Assembly (NCBI RefSeq): GCF_011759705.1
Contig: NZ_JAAOZF010000002.1
Coordinates: 248,001 to 312,000 of the forward strand
DNA length: 64,000 nt
From: Microbacterium ulmi
GTDB taxonomy: Bacteria; Actinomycetota; Actinomycetes; Actinomycetales; Microbacteriaceae
Direction: 5' to 3'
The notes under the pieces were generated by a model. It had not been told where the DNA came from. It made no database searches and saw only the letters and a list, made by a program, of their open reading frames with translations. Below, piece by piece: positions 36,160 to 46,200 of this stretch. Position numbers and translations under genes: made by a program. Position 1 is the first letter of the stretch. Every line of letters starts with the position of its first letter.

Positions 36160-36662
36160 GCGTCGGATCCTGTCGGGGTCGAGAGGAGGGGGCGGACGGC
36201 GTCGGCGAGCGACCTCGCCGAGGCATCCTGAGGTCGGAGGTAGGTGTCGACGAGGTCGCCCGTGAGCGCGCGCCAGGTGAGCCGGACGAGTCCGCCCTTC
36301 TCGACGACGCGGTCGATCGCGACGGTGGACAGCGCGACGTCGGCGAGGCGGTCGGTGGTCAGCACGATGCGGTCCTGGCCGGTGAGGTCGAGCACGACGC
36401 CCATGTCGGCCACGGTGACGATCGCACGGGAGCGGAAGCCGAGGCCCGGCGCGTTGACGCGCTCGAGCGGCTCGCCATGCTTCGTCGTCGCGACGTAGAA
36501 GCCGTCGAACGTCGCGCGCACGGTCGCCTCGACGGGCAGGTCGCCGAACGGCGCGAGGGGCGCGGCATCCCGCCTCGTGCGTCGTCGCCATCCCCACACG
36601 CCCAGTCCGATGAGCACCAGCGTCACACCGATGATCAGCAGCAGCGCGCCTTCGCGGCTCAT
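36156..36662 (-). CDS. One-pass membrane protein of the pyr operon
   Basis: The 168-residue protein has a single N-terminal membrane segment (about 6-25, [18 protein letters not shown]) followed by an RRRTRR stop-transfer patch and a 135-residue cytoplasmic beta-rich domain ([40 protein letters not shown]). This layout fits the PH-like domain protein often found between pyrC and carA in Microbacteriaceae. Function is unknown. It overlaps both neighbours by four bases (ATGA), so it is strictly co-translated with pyrimidine enzymes. Confidence 0.8.
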   Translation of the reverse strand: MSREGALLLIIGVTLVLIGLGVWGWRRRTRRDAAPLAPFGDLPVEATVRATFDGFYVATTKHGEPLERVNAPGLGFRSRAIVTVADMGVVLDLTGQDRIVLTTDRLADVALSTVAIDRVVEKGGLVRLTWRALTGDLVDTYLRPQDASARSLADAVRPLLSTPTGSDA

Positions 36663-37969
36663 GCGCGCACCCCCGGCCGCTCGAGGAGGGCGCCGTCGAC
36701 GAGGGTCGGGATGCCGCCGTTCAGCGTCCAGCGGACCTCGCCGGGGAGCTCCCGCCCGACGTACGGCGAGTTGAGGCTGCGGCCGCGCAGATCTCCGGCG
36801 GTGAACGTGCGGACGGGTGCGGGGTCGTAGAGCGTCACCGAGGCGGGCTGCCCCGGGAGGAGGTGCGTCCCGTGGCCCTCGAGCCGCCCGATCCGCGCAG
36901 GCGTGCGCGACATGACGCGCGCGACGTCGGCCCACACGAGCAGGCCCGTGTCGATCATCGCCTCCTGCACGACGCGCAGCGCGCTCTCCAGGCCCACCAT
37001 GCCGTTCGCGGCGGCCTGCCACTCGCACGACTTCGCCTCGGCGGGGTGCGGTGCGTGGTCGGTCGCGACGATGTCGATCGTGCCGTCCGCGAGCCCTTCG
37101 CGCACGGCGAGCACATCCTCCTCGCGCCGAAGCGGAGGGTTGACCTTGAAGCGGGGGTCGTAGCCGCGGGCGAGCTCGTCCGTGAGGAGCAGGTGGTGCG
37201 GCGTCACCTCGGCCGTGACGTCCACGCCGCGGCGCTTGGCCCAGCGGATGATCTCGACCGACCCCGCCGTCGAGAGGTGGCACACGTGCAGGCGCGAGCC
37301 GACATGCTCGGCGAGGAGGACGTCGCGCGCGATGATCGACTCCTCCGCGACGGCGGGCCAGCCGGCGAGGCCGAGCTCGGCCGAGACGGAGCCCTCGTTG
37401 AGCTGTGCGCCCTCCGTGAGCCGGGGGTCCTGCGCGTGCTGGGCGATCACGCCGTCGAAGGCCTTCACGTACTCGAGCGCACGGCGCATGATGAGCGGGT
37501 CCCACACGCAGAAGCCGTCGTCGCTGAAGACGCGGACGCGGGCGCGGGAGTCGGCCATCGCGCCGAGCTCGGCGAGGCGCTCGCCCTTCTGCCCGACCGT
37601 GACGGCGCCGATCGGCTGCACCGTGACGTAGCCGGCGGCTTCGCCGAGGGCGAGCTCCTGCTCGACGACACCAGCCGTGTCGGCGACGGGCGACGTGTTC
37701 GGCATCGCGAAGACGGTCGTGTAGCCGCCTGCGGCCGCCGCGCGCGAGCCGGTGAGGATCGTCTCGGATGCCTCGTACCCGGGCTCGCGCAGGTGCGTGT
37801 GCAGGTCGACGAGACCCGGCAGGGCGATGAGCCCGTCGGCGTCGACGACGGTCGCGCCCGCTCGGCTGAGCCCCGTCCCGATCTCGGCGATGACGCCGTC
37901 GTCGACGATCAGGTCAGCGGCGTCGCCGCCTTCCAGGCGCGCGCCCCGGAACAGGAGGACTTCGCTCAC
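36659..37969 (-). CDS. pyrC: Dihydroorotase
   Basis: The 436-residue amidohydrolase closes carbamoyl-aspartate to dihydroorotate. The metal-binding [12 protein letters not shown] is at about residue 57, the substrate-contacting MPNTSPV near 92, further metal histidines in VIAQHAQD and [11 protein letters not shown], and the catalytic Asp in IVATDHAPH. It is the type I (long) form. It overlaps pyrB by four bases and the membrane gene by four. Confidence 0.97.
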   Translation of the reverse strand: MSEVLLFRGARLEGGDAADLIVDDGVIAEIGTGLSRAGATVVDADGLIALPGLVDLHTHLREPGYEASETILTGSRAAAAGGYTTVFAMPNTSPVADTAGVVEQELALGEAAGYVTVQPIGAVTVGQKGERLAELGAMADSRARVRVFSDDGFCVWDPLIMRRALEYVKAFDGVIAQHAQDPRLTEGAQLNEGSVSAELGLAGWPAVAEESIIARDVLLAEHVGSRLHVCHLSTAGSVEIIRWAKRRGVDVTAEVTPHHLLLTDELARGYDPRFKVNPPLRREEDVLAVREGLADGTIDIVATDHAPHPAEAKSCEWQAAANGMVGLESALRVVQEAMIDTGLLVWADVARVMSRTPARIGRLEGHGTHLLPGQPASVTLYDPAPVRTFTAGDLRGRSLNSPYVGRELPGEVRWTLNGGIPTLVDGALLERPGVRA

Positions 37970-38928
37970 CGTCCGTCCTCACTCTCTCCGGCCGAGCCCG
38001 CGAGAAGCAGGTACAGCACCGCCATTCGCACCGACACGCCGTTGGTCACCTGCTCGAGCACAGTGGATCGTGCCGAGTCGGCCGCCTCCGCCGAGATCTC
38101 CAGTCCTCGGTTCATGGGGCCGGGGTGCATGACAATGCTATCCGCCCCCAGGCTGGAAAGCCGCCCCGCGTCGAGTCCCCAGCGCCGCGAATATTCCCGT
38201 TCAGTGGGGAAATACGCGGCATTCATGCGCTCCAGCTGGATGCGCAGCATCATGAGCGCGTCCGGTGCCGCGGCGACCGCCTCGTCGAGGTCGAAGAGCA
38301 CGCGCGCGGGCCAGAGCGAGACGTCCTGCGGCACGAGCGTGGGGGGCGCGACGAGCGTCACCTCGGCGCCCAGGGTGTGCAGCAGCCACACGTTGGAGCG
38401 GGCGACGCGCGAGTGCAGGATGTCGCCGACGATCGTCACCCGCACCCCTGCGAGGTCGCGGCCGCGGCTGTCGGGCCCGAAGCGGCGCTTGCGGATCGTG
38501 TAGGCGTCGAGGAGCGCCTGCGTGGGGTGCTCGTGGGTGCCGTCGCCCGCGTTGACGACGCCGGCCGAGATCCACCCGCTCGTCGCGAGGGTGCGGGGTG
38601 CCCCTGAGGCGCCGTGACGGATGACGACGGCATCCGCCCCCATCGCCTGCAGCGTCTGGGCGGTGTCCTGCAGCGACTCGCCCTTCGAGACGCTGGAGCC
38701 CTTCGCGGAGAAGTTGATGACGTCGGCGGAGAGGCGCTTCGCGGCGGCCTCGAACGAGATGCGGGTGCGCGTCGAGTCCTCGAAGAAGAGGTTGACGACG
38801 GTCTTGCCGCGCAGCGTCGGCAGCTTCTTGACTTCGCGCTGCTGGGTGCCTGCCATGTCCTCCGCGACGTCGAGGATGCGGAGGGCGTCTGCGTGCGAGA
38901 GCGTCTTGGTGTCGAGCAGGTGCCTCAT
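37966..38928 (-). CDS. pyrB: Aspartate carbamoyltransferase, catalytic subunit
   Basis: The 320-residue enzyme condenses carbamoyl phosphate with aspartate. The phosphate site [13 protein letters not shown], the SKGES loop, and [12 protein letters not shown] are present. There is no pyrI gene, so control is at the RNA level by PyrR. The ATG at 38926-38928 overlaps the pyrR stop. Most codons match its neighbours. Confidence 0.97.
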   Translation of the reverse strand: MRHLLDTKTLSHADALRILDVAEDMAGTQQREVKKLPTLRGKTVVNLFFEDSTRTRISFEAAAKRLSADVINFSAKGSSVSKGESLQDTAQTLQAMGADAVVIRHGASGAPRTLATSGWISAGVVNAGDGTHEHPTQALLDAYTIRKRRFGPDSRGRDLAGVRVTIVGDILHSRVARSNVWLLHTLGAEVTLVAPPTLVPQDVSLWPARVLFDLDEAVAAAPDALMMLRIQLERMNAAYFPTEREYSRRWGLDAGRLSSLGADSIVMHPGPMNRGLEISAEAADSARSTVLEQVTNGVSVRMAVLYLLLAGSAGESEDGR

Positions 38929-39455
38929 GACTCGATCGTCACCTCCTCGATGCCGTCGATCTCGGCGAGCCGCACGTTGACGCGCTCGTCCCGCGCGCTC
39001 GGGAGGTTCCTGCCGACGAAGTCCGGACGGATCGGGAGGTCGCGGTGGCCGCGGTCGACGAGCGTCGCGAGCCGCACGGCGGCCGGGCGACCGATGTCCT
39101 GCAGGGCGTCGAGGGCGGCGCGGATGCTGCGGCCCGAGAAGAGCACATCGTCGACGAGGACGACCGTCTTGCCGTCGATGCCGCCCGCGGGGATCTGCGT
39201 GGGCCGGGGCGCGCGTGTCGGGTTGCGGTGCAGATCGTCGCGGTACATCGTCACGTCGAGCGACCCGACGGGGACCGGCGCGCCGCCGAACTCGCCGACG
39301 AGCGCGGCGATGCGGTCGGCGAGCGGGACTCCGCGGGTGGGGATGCCGAGGATGACGAGACCCTCGGGGCCCTTGTTGGACTCGAGGATCTCGTGGGAGA
39401 TCCGAGTCAGGGCCCGGGCGATGTCGGCCGCATGCAGCACGGTGCGCGTGCTCAT
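38925..39455 (-). CDS. pyrR: PyrR: pyr mRNA-binding regulator and uracil phosphoribosyltransferase
   Basis: The 176-residue protein has the PRPP-binding loop [18 protein letters not shown] and the N-terminal [13 protein letters not shown] region of PyrR. With UMP bound it binds a conserved RNA hairpin in pyr mRNA and lowers expression. As first gene it heads the coupled run pyrR-pyrB-pyrC-membrane gene-carA-carB-pyrF-gmk, all with start-stop overlaps. Its own leader carries a match to the PyrR box 17 bases before the ATG. Confidence 0.95.
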   Translation of the reverse strand: MSTRTVLHAADIARALTRISHEILESNKGPEGLVILGIPTRGVPLADRIAALVGEFGGAPVPVGSLDVTMYRDDLHRNPTRAPRPTQIPAGGIDGKTVVLVDDVLFSGRSIRAALDALQDIGRPAAVRLATLVDRGHRDLPIRPDFVGRNLPSARDERVNVRLAEIDGIEEVTIES

Positions 39456-39472
39456 CCGCCGCTCCCTTCTCC

Positions 39473-39484
39473 GCCTCTCTGGAC
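39473..39484 (-). promoter_or_regulatory. PyrR-binding RNA box in the pyrR leader
   Basis: The minus strand reads GTCCAGAGAGGC, matching the conserved core of PyrR-binding RNA (UCCAGAGAGG). CCCC before it and GGG after it (GGAGAAGGGAG) can form the lower stem, which would include the ribosome site of pyrR. In mycobacteria PyrR is known to block translation this way rather than by a terminator, and no terminator is seen here. Confidence 0.75.
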
Positions 39485-39533
39485 GGGGTTAAAGGTTGCT
39501 GTGGTGACTCCATCGTAGTGGGATCATGAGCAG

Positions 39534-40268
39534 ATGACCGATCGCGGTGAGTCCGCGTCGGGGCCGGATGCCGGGAAGCGTGGAGCTCATCGCGCCGGCG
39601 ACTTCGCCTCGACGACGTCGTTCGTGTTCGGTCGCCAGGTCTCGTTCTTCGACGCGGTGTACGGATTCGCGGCGACGCTGCTCATCTCGAACGTCGACGC
39701 TCCCCCCGCATCGGCGTGGCGGTCGCTCGACGCGCTGATCGCTTCGGGCGCCGGCACTCAGCTGGTCGGCTTCATCCTGAGCTTCACCGTGATCGTCGTG
39801 CTGTGGCGGGTCAACGTGCGCCTCACGCGGAGACTGCGCGGACTCGACGGGGTCACGGTCGTCGCGAACCTCGTGGCGGCGGCGAGCGTCGTGCTCATCG
39901 CGTTCACGACGCAGGGCGTGAGCGATCCCGCGTCCGCCGACCTCCCGCTGCCGACTGCGCTGTACGCGGCCAACATCGCGCTCGCGGCGCTGTGCCAGTC
40001 CGCGTTCTACCAGGTCGGGCGCGCTCGGGGGCTGGAGCGACGCAGCACCGACGCGCGATCGAACCTGTGGGAGCTCGTCGGTGCGGCCGTGACGCCCGTC
40101 GTCTTCCTGATCTCCATCCCCGTCGCGTTCTCCGTCGGGACGACGGCGGCCAAGCTCACGTGGGCGAGTCTGCTCGTGCTCTCCCCCATCGCGGGGACGA
40201 TCGCGCTGCGGGCGGTCGAGCGGCGAGCAGGCGGCGACCCGGATGCCGATCCCGACGACGATGCTTGA
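39534..40268 (+). CDS. TMEM175/DUF1211-like membrane protein
   Basis: The 244-residue protein has five or six membrane segments. Its first one reads [18 protein letters not shown], close to the FSDGVFAIAITLL pore helix of TMEM175-type potassium channels, though the FSD triad is changed to FFD and an arginine lies before it (GRQVSF). Bacterial relatives form tetrameric K+ channels; the altered signature makes conduction uncertain. It starts divergently from pyrR with 78 bases between, and padR follows after 33 bases on the same strand. Confidence 0.7.
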   Translation: MTDRGESASGPDAGKRGAHRAGDFASTTSFVFGRQVSFFDAVYGFAATLLISNVDAPPASAWRSLDALIASGAGTQLVGFILSFTVIVVLWRVNVRLTRRLRGLDGVTVVANLVAAASVVLIAFTTQGVSDPASADLPLPTALYAANIALAALCQSAFYQVGRARGLERRSTDARSNLWELVGAAVTPVVFLISIPVAFSVGTTAAKLTWASLLVLSPIAGTIALRAVERRAGGDPDADPDDDA

Positions 40269-40301
40269 CACCTAGCGTGACGAGGCCTAGCCTCACTAGG
40301 C
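40265..40301 (+). promoter_or_regulatory. Candidate padR promoter and autoregulatory operator
   Basis: A TTGACA -35-like hexamer begins at 40265 inside the end of the TMEM175-like gene, and CTAG-containing elements (CACCTAGCG, GGCCTAGCC and CACTAGGC) repeat at 10-14 base intervals up to the padR ATG. PadR proteins usually bind ATGT-ACAT-like palindromes, so this is only a pattern-based guess. GGCCTAGCC is a short palindrome-like core. Confidence 0.4.
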
Positions 40302-40640
40302 ATGAACGCTGAATCGCTCAAGGGACACCTGGACCTGCTGGTGCTCGCCGTCATCTCGGCGGGCCCCATCCACGGCTACGGGGTCATCGAGCGCTTGCGC
40401 GATCGCAGCGAGGGGTCGTTCGATCTCGCGGAAGGCACGGTCTATCCCGTGCTGCATCGGCTCGAGCGGGCGGGCCTGCTCGAGCACGAATGGTCGGACG
40501 CGTCCGGCCGCCGCCGGAAGCTCTACCGGCTCACACAGACAGGCGCTGCCCGGCTCGTCGAGCAGCACGCAGGATGGCGCGAGTTCGTCGACGCCGTCGA
40601 ATCCGTCCTCAGGAGGAACCCGTGGCCGCAGACGGCTTGA
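40302..40640 (+). CDS. PadR family transcriptional regulator
   Basis: The 112-residue protein is a short PadR: a winged helix domain (LDLLVLAVISAGPIHGYGVI and GTVYPVLHRLERAGLLEHEW, each 20 residues) with a short C-terminal helix for dimer formation. The upstream bases TTGACACCTAGCGTGACGAGGCCTAGCCTCACTAGG (40265-40300) contain CCTAGCGTGACG and CCTCACTAGG, near-inverted CTAG-containing half-sites that could be its own operator. It overlaps the following HAAS membrane gene by 19 bases. Confidence 0.9.
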   Translation: MNAESLKGHLDLLVLAVISAGPIHGYGVIERLRDRSEGSFDLAEGTVYPVLHRLERAGLLEHEWSDASGRRRKLYRLTQTGAARLVEQHAGWREFVDAVESVLRRNPWPQTA

Positions 40641-41440
40641 TCGATCAGTACGTCGAGTCCTTCCGTCGTCGGGTGCGCTCGCGGCGCGACCGCGACGACC
40701 TCGCCGACGAAGTGCGCGATCACCTGCTCACCGCCCGAGAGCGCTTCGAGGCGCTCGGCGTCGAGCCGCACGTCGCCGAGCGGCGCGCGCTCGCGCGGCT
40801 GGGCGATCCGACGCTCGTGGCGTCCCTCCTGACCGAAGTCCCTTCGAAAGGAAGCCTCATGTCCCTTTTCCTCTCCCGCCACCTCCCCGCCATGTCGGTC
40901 GCGGCGGCCGCCGCGTGGATCGCGGCGATCGTCGTCGCCGTCTACGGGCAGACCGGCATGGTCGTGCCCTGGACGCAGGAGGCCTATCTCGTGTCGTCGG
41001 CCGTCATCGGGCTCGCGTGCCTGCTGACGACGGCGGTCCTCGTGGGCCTCAACGTGCGCGCGACGGGTGAGCTCGACACGACGACGGTCGTCATCGCGGC
41101 GGTCGGCGCCCTCGCCACCGTCGCGGCCGCCCTGCTGTCGTGGTTCATCGCGATCTGGCTGCCGCTGCTGGCGATCGCGGTCGTGTGGACGCTCGTACGG
41201 GCCTGGGCCACGCACGCGGGGTCGCGCCCCTTCACGGTCGTCATGCTCGCGCTCATGCCGCTGCTGGCGGTGGGCGCGATCGTCGCCACGGTCCTCGGCC
41301 AGACGATGCCGGTCGACACCGAGCTGCTGAGCTGGTCGATCCTCGCCGGCCTCGCGGCCGTCGTCGCGGCGTCGCTCGTCGACGTCGCGGTGCGCGTCGG
41401 CCGGCGCACGGCACGCGCGGCAGTCGCCGTCGCGAGCTGA
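40622..41440 (+). CDS. HAAS-domain membrane protein, PadR partner
   Basis: The 272-residue protein starts at GTG 40622, eight bases after a strong AGGAGG (40611-40616) that lies within padR. Residues about 5-70 form the helical HAAS domain (LIDQYVESFRRRVRSRRDRD, ADEVRDHLL, RALARLGDP), and about six membrane segments follow. PadR-HAAS pairs are taken to be a regulator with its membrane-bound partner. A second possible ribosome site (AAAGGAAG) precedes an in-frame ATG at 40859, so a short form lacking HAAS may be made. Confidence 0.8.
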   Translation: MAADGLIDQYVESFRRRVRSRRDRDDLADEVRDHLLTARERFEALGVEPHVAERRALARLGDPTLVASLLTEVPSKGSLMSLFLSRHLPAMSVAAAAAWIAAIVVAVYGQTGMVVPWTQEAYLVSSAVIGLACLLTTAVLVGLNVRATGELDTTTVVIAAVGALATVAAALLSWFIAIWLPLLAIAVVWTLVRAWATHAGSRPFTVVMLALMPLLAVGAIVATVLGQTMPVDTELLSWSILAGLAAVVAASLVDVAVRVGRRTARAAVAVAS

Positions 41441-41449
41441 CCCGCTGCA

Positions 41450-41490
41450 CGCAGAAGGCCGGTGGCTCGGGGGCGCACCGGCCTTCTGCG
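41450..41490. terminator. Bidirectional hairpin between convergent genes
   Basis: A perfect 15-base inverted repeat (CGCAGAAGGCCGGTG and CACCGGCCTTCTGCG) encloses an 11-base loop. It sits 9 bases after the HAAS gene stop and 10 bases before the MBL-Rieske gene stop, so it can end both transcripts. Confidence 0.8.
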
Positions 41491-41500
41491 GAACCCGACG

Positions 41501-43075
41501 CTACGCGGCCGGCTGCGCCGCAGAACGGTGCAGGTCGTCCTCCGCCTGGCGTGCGCGGATGGGGTGACCCTGCGTCGTGAGGCAGCGACCGGAGGCGAGG
41601 TCCCACTTCCAGTCGTGCAGCGAGCAGGTGAGCACGCCGTCTTCGATCTTGCCGGTCTTCGACAGGTCGGCGCGCAGATGCGGGCACCTGCGCTGCACGA
41701 CCCAGTCCTCGAGCTGGACGTCCTCCGAGACGTCCGACTGCTCGGCGTACCAGTTCTCGACATACTCGATGCGATCGCGCGAGAGGCACTTGAAGAACGT
41801 GTAGATGAACTCGTTGAACTTGCCGATCCGCCCCGCCTGGAACTGCATCGAGAGGAAGATCGAGTTCGACCAGTCGATCTCGTGATCGCGGATGTTGGTC
41901 GAGACGAGGTCGGCGGGGATCGTGAACCAGTAGCTGGTCTCCTCCCCCGCGTACTCGCGCACCTTGGCCCTCGGGAAGTCGACGCACAGGTCGAGGTCGC
42001 CGATCGTCATGCGCACGGGCCCGCCGACGCCCTCGCGGAAGATGCGGCCGCGGCGCAGCAGCGGCTCCCACCACTCCTTGAGGGCGGCGAGCATCTCGTC
42101 CGGCGGCAGGATCGCGGCGCGGGATGCCTCCTCGGCGCGCAGCTCGTCCTGTCGGGAATCGCGCTGCTCGGCCAGATAGGCCCACTTGTCCTCGAAGACC
42201 CGCTCGATCTCGGCATCCGTGTAGAGGGTCTGCGTGACCGAGAGCTCACCATGATCGAGCTCGACCACGGTCCCGGGGAGGAACTCGTAGCCCTTCTGCT
42301 CGGGACGGAGCTCCGCCATGTGCGCGAGGAACTGCCGCTGGTCGGTGAAGATCGCGTCGTTCTCGAGCCCGAACCCGTTGTACCTGAAGAGCTCGTCGCG
42401 CAGGAACATGGGTGGGCCAGCCATGGGGAAGACGTGCTCGGCGTCGACCTTCTCGATGTAGTACATGGCGCGCTTGTTCTGCGCGTCGCGCTTGAGCTTG
42501 GCGAAGTTCTGCTTGGCGTCCTGAGGAAGGTCGTAGACCATCGGCCACCAGATCGCGCCCGAGACCTGCGTGAAGTACGCGTCGGGCTTCGAGAAGGCCA
42601 TCAGCCTGTCGAGGTCGAGCGGGTGCGAGTCGTTCTGGTTGAGGATGCTCGCCGTGCCGTCGTCGACGCTCAGCGAGGAGTCGCCGATGGGCCCGTCCGA
42701 CGGGGCTCGCAGCGGCGTGATCATGAGCGTGAGGTCGCCGAACTCGAGGGGCACCCCCGCCTGCGTGTAGACGATGTTGTCGTAGCCGAGCTTCAGCAGA
42801 TCCTGCTCGAGGTCGTCCGTCGGGTAGTCCGGCAGGAGGACCGTGATGCCCTTCGGGATGTATCGGCGCATGAGCGCAGGGTCGAAGTGATCGCGATGCC
42901 TGTGCGAGATGTAGAGGAAGTCGGCCTTGCCGAATCGCTCCCAGTCGAGGCCGCGATTGTCGGGGAACGGGAACCATGAGCCGAAGAAGGTGGGCCCGAT
43001 GACGGGGTCGCACAGGATGCTGCCGCCGAGCGTCTCGATGAACATGCCGGCGTGGCCGAGACCCGTGATGCGCAT
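41501..43075 (-). CDS. Metallo-beta-lactamase-fold protein with C-terminal Rieske [2Fe-2S] domain
   Basis: The 524-residue protein has an UlaG-like metallo-beta-lactamase domain (about 1-260) with the metal motif HRHRDH (58-63) and MRITGLGHAGMFIET at the N-terminus. A middle region of about 180 residues of unknown fold follows (DDLEQDLLKL earlier, EWWEPLLRRGRIFREGVGG later). The C-terminus is a Rieske domain, Cys464-x-His466 and Cys484-x2-His487 (CPHLRADL and CSLHDWKWDLASGRC). CMP-Neu5Ac hydroxylase combines the same two domains in the reverse order. It is thus probably an oxygenase or oxidoreductase of unknown substrate. It stands alone on its strand beside snf2. Confidence 0.88.
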   Translation of the reverse strand: MRITGLGHAGMFIETLGGSILCDPVIGPTFFGSWFPFPDNRGLDWERFGKADFLYISHRHRDHFDPALMRRYIPKGITVLLPDYPTDDLEQDLLKLGYDNIVYTQAGVPLEFGDLTLMITPLRAPSDGPIGDSSLSVDDGTASILNQNDSHPLDLDRLMAFSKPDAYFTQVSGAIWWPMVYDLPQDAKQNFAKLKRDAQNKRAMYYIEKVDAEHVFPMAGPPMFLRDELFRYNGFGLENDAIFTDQRQFLAHMAELRPEQKGYEFLPGTVVELDHGELSVTQTLYTDAEIERVFEDKWAYLAEQRDSRQDELRAEEASRAAILPPDEMLAALKEWWEPLLRRGRIFREGVGGPVRMTIGDLDLCVDFPRAKVREYAGEETSYWFTIPADLVSTNIRDHEIDWSNSIFLSMQFQAGRIGKFNEFIYTFFKCLSRDRIEYVENWYAEQSDVSEDVQLEDWVVQRRCPHLRADLSKTGKIEDGVLTCSLHDWKWDLASGRCLTTQGHPIRARQAEDDLHRSAAQPAA

Positions 43076-43214
43076 GGAACCCTCCTGAATCGAACAGCTA
43101 TCGAGTCTACGGGAGGGGCCGGATCGCGCTCGCGGGACGGGCCGATCGCGCAGAGCGGCGCCCGCCGCATCGGTGGTCTCCCGAGGGTGGCGGGCGAGTG
43201 CGCCGCGGCGGGTC

Positions 43215-46200
43215 TCAGCGCTCGAGCAGGCCCCGGATGTCGGCGGCGCTGAGCGCCTGGCCGAAGAGCGCGTCGTCGTCCATGACGGAGCGGAACAGTC
43301 GCGCCTTGCGCTGCTGCAGCGCCATCACCTTCTCCTCGATGGTGCCGTTGGCGATGAGCCGATAGACCATGACGCTGCGCGTCTGGCCGATCCGGTGCGC
43401 GCGATCGACGGCCTGCGCCTCGGCCGCCGGGTTCCACCACGGGTCGAGCAGGAACACGTAGTCGGCCTCGGTCAGCGTCAGACCGAATCCGCCCGCCTTG
43501 AGGCTTATGAGGAAGACGGGTGCGTCGCCGCGGCGGAACGCGTCGATCGCGGCATCCCGATCGCGGGTCGAGCCGTCGAGGTACGCGTACGCGATGCCGC
43601 GCGCGTCGAGCTGCGCCGCGACGAGCTGGAGGAACGACGTGAACTGACTGAAGACGAGCGTGCGGTGGCCCTCGGCGACGATCTCGTCGAGCTGCTCGAA
43701 GAGCGCCGTGAGCTTGCTCGGGGCGATGTGGGCGTGCTCCGGGTCGACGAGCTCGGGCGCGAGGCTCAGCATCCGCAGCAGCGTGAGCGAGCGGAACACG
43801 ATGAACCGATTGCGGTCGAGGTCGTCGAGAAGGCCCAGCACCTTCTGGCGCTCGCGCTGCAGCACGGCGTCGTACAGGGCTCTGTGGGCCGCGCCCAGCT
43901 CGACGCGCACCTCCTGCTCCTGCTTGGGCGGGAGGTCGGCCGCGACCGCCTCCTTGGTGCGCCGCAGCACGAGAGGGCGGATGCGGCGACGCAGTCGCGC
44001 GAGCCGCGCGGCGCGGTACGGCCCGGACTCCCGGTTCTCGGGGACCCTCCCCTTCTCGATGGGCTGCACGTACTCCTCACGGAATCGGCGCGCCGACGGG
44101 AAGAGCCCCGGGGCCGTGAGCGACAGCAGCGCCCACAGCTCCGCGAGGCCGTTCTCCAGCGGCGTCCCCGTGATCGCGAAGGCGACGTCCGCACGCAGGT
44201 CTCGGACGGCGCGGAACGCCTTCGTCTGCGGATTCTTCACGAACTGCGCCTCGTCTAGCACGACTCCGGCCCACTCCAGGGCGTGGAACTGCGACGCGTC
44301 GAGCCGGAGCAGCGTGTACGACGTGACGACGACGTCGACGGATGCCGCGGCATCCGCCAGGGGCTCACGGCGCGTGGCGCCGGTCGTGTCCAGCACGCGC
44401 ACACGCAGGCCGGGCACGAACCGCGCGGCCTCTGCGCGCCAGGTCGACAGCACCGAGGTCGGCGCGACCACGAGGAACGGACGCCGCTCCCCCTCGGCGA
44501 CGGCATGCTGCAGGAGCGCGAGCATCTGCAGCGTCTTGCCGAGCCCCATGTCGTCGGCGAGGATCCCGCCCAGCCGGTGGCGCCAGAGGAACGCGAGCCA
44601 GTCGAAGCCGGCCTGCTGGTACGGGCGCAGCCGGGCGCGCAGCCCGTCGGGTGCGCGCGTCGGCTCGATGCCGTCGACGTCGCGCAGCGCCTCGACCGTC
44701 GCACGCCACGACACGGCGGGCAGCGCCTCGTCTGCGACATCCTCGAAGTCGGCCCACAGATCGGTCTGGCGGCGGCTGATCCGCGTCGTGCCCGCTTCCC
44801 ACTCGGCGAGGTCGGCGGCCTCGTCGATGAGCTCGCGCAGCCGCTGCAGCGCAGGGTGCGACAGCGAGAAGAACCCGCCGTCCGCGAGGAGGAGCTTCTT
44901 CCGTCCCCGCGACAGGGCCGTGAACAGGGGCGTGAAGGGGATGCGCCGTCCGTCGATGGTCACGACGACCCCGAGATCGAACCAGTCCGCGTCGTCCGTC
45001 TCCACCGTCGACACCGTCACGCGCGGGTCGGCCGTGAGCTCGCGATAGGCCGGTCGCGTGCCGCGCAGCTCGACCACGACGTCCTCGAGCGCCTCGAGCG
45101 CCGGCAGGGCGTGCGCCGTGAACTCCGCGGCCTCGACGCCCGCGAGGGTGCCCGACGACGCGAACGGCACGTCGACGGCGTCGCGCCACACGGCCTCGAG
45201 ACGACGGCGGATCTCGTCCTCTGCCGCTGCATCGCGCTCCGCGTCGGGCGGCGTGCCCTCCGCGACCGGCGGCGCGCCCGGGTAGCGCCACGTCAGCGCG
45301 AACTGCAGGCGGTGCGACGGCTCGAATCCCACCGACACCGCCAGTCGCGGCCGCGCGGAGTCGGGAACCTCGATTCCCGGGCCTGCCGTGAGCGTCGTGA
45401 GGCGCGCGAGATGCGGGAGATGGTCGCGGATGAACTCGGCCGCGTCGGAAGGCGGGACCACGACGGGCGCTGACGCTCTCAGCGCGGCGTACTCGGCGGC
45501 CGAGAGCGCCACGGGCGCGAGCGACGCGCGGAGCGTCTCGCCGACGGCCGAGACGGCGTAGACCCCGACATGCCCGATCGTCCGGACGATCGGGCCCTCC
45601 ACCGGATCGCCGTCGATCATGACGTGCGGGGAGATCACGATCCCCCGGGCATCGTGCTCCGCGTGCAGGCCGACGGCCGCTGCGCGCGCGAGCGACACGC
45701 TCTGCCGCCGCCTCGTGGCGACGATCGGGATGCCTCGCCCTTCCGCCCCCGCGAGCTGCGTCCACAGGAGCGACGACTCGACGTCGTCGAGGGTGAGCCA
45801 CTCGGAGCCGTCGGGCATCGTCCCGAGCAGACGCGCGTCGCGCGCGATGCTGAAGAGCTCGACGAACCAGCGCGCCTGCGCGTGGTCCCAGGGATGCCCC
45901 GCTCGGCGCAGGGCGTCCCACGAGACGACCCCCTTGATCCAGGTGTCGTCGCGGGCTCCGGTCTCCAGCGGCCGGAGAGCCACGCTGAGCTCATGGCCGT
46001 GCTCGTGCAGTCCTCGCGGCGTCGCAGGTTCGGTCCGCGGGGGCGCCCACGGCGAGCCTCCGCGGCGGACGCGCTGGCGCAGCTCGACACCGAGCGCGAG
46101 CCGCCGGGCGGCCGCGCGCGGGGCCGGAGGCAGGAGCGAGCGCCACTCGGCCGGCGCGGGCTCGGGCGTCGGCGTCGCGCCGGTCTCGCGCGAGTCGGGC

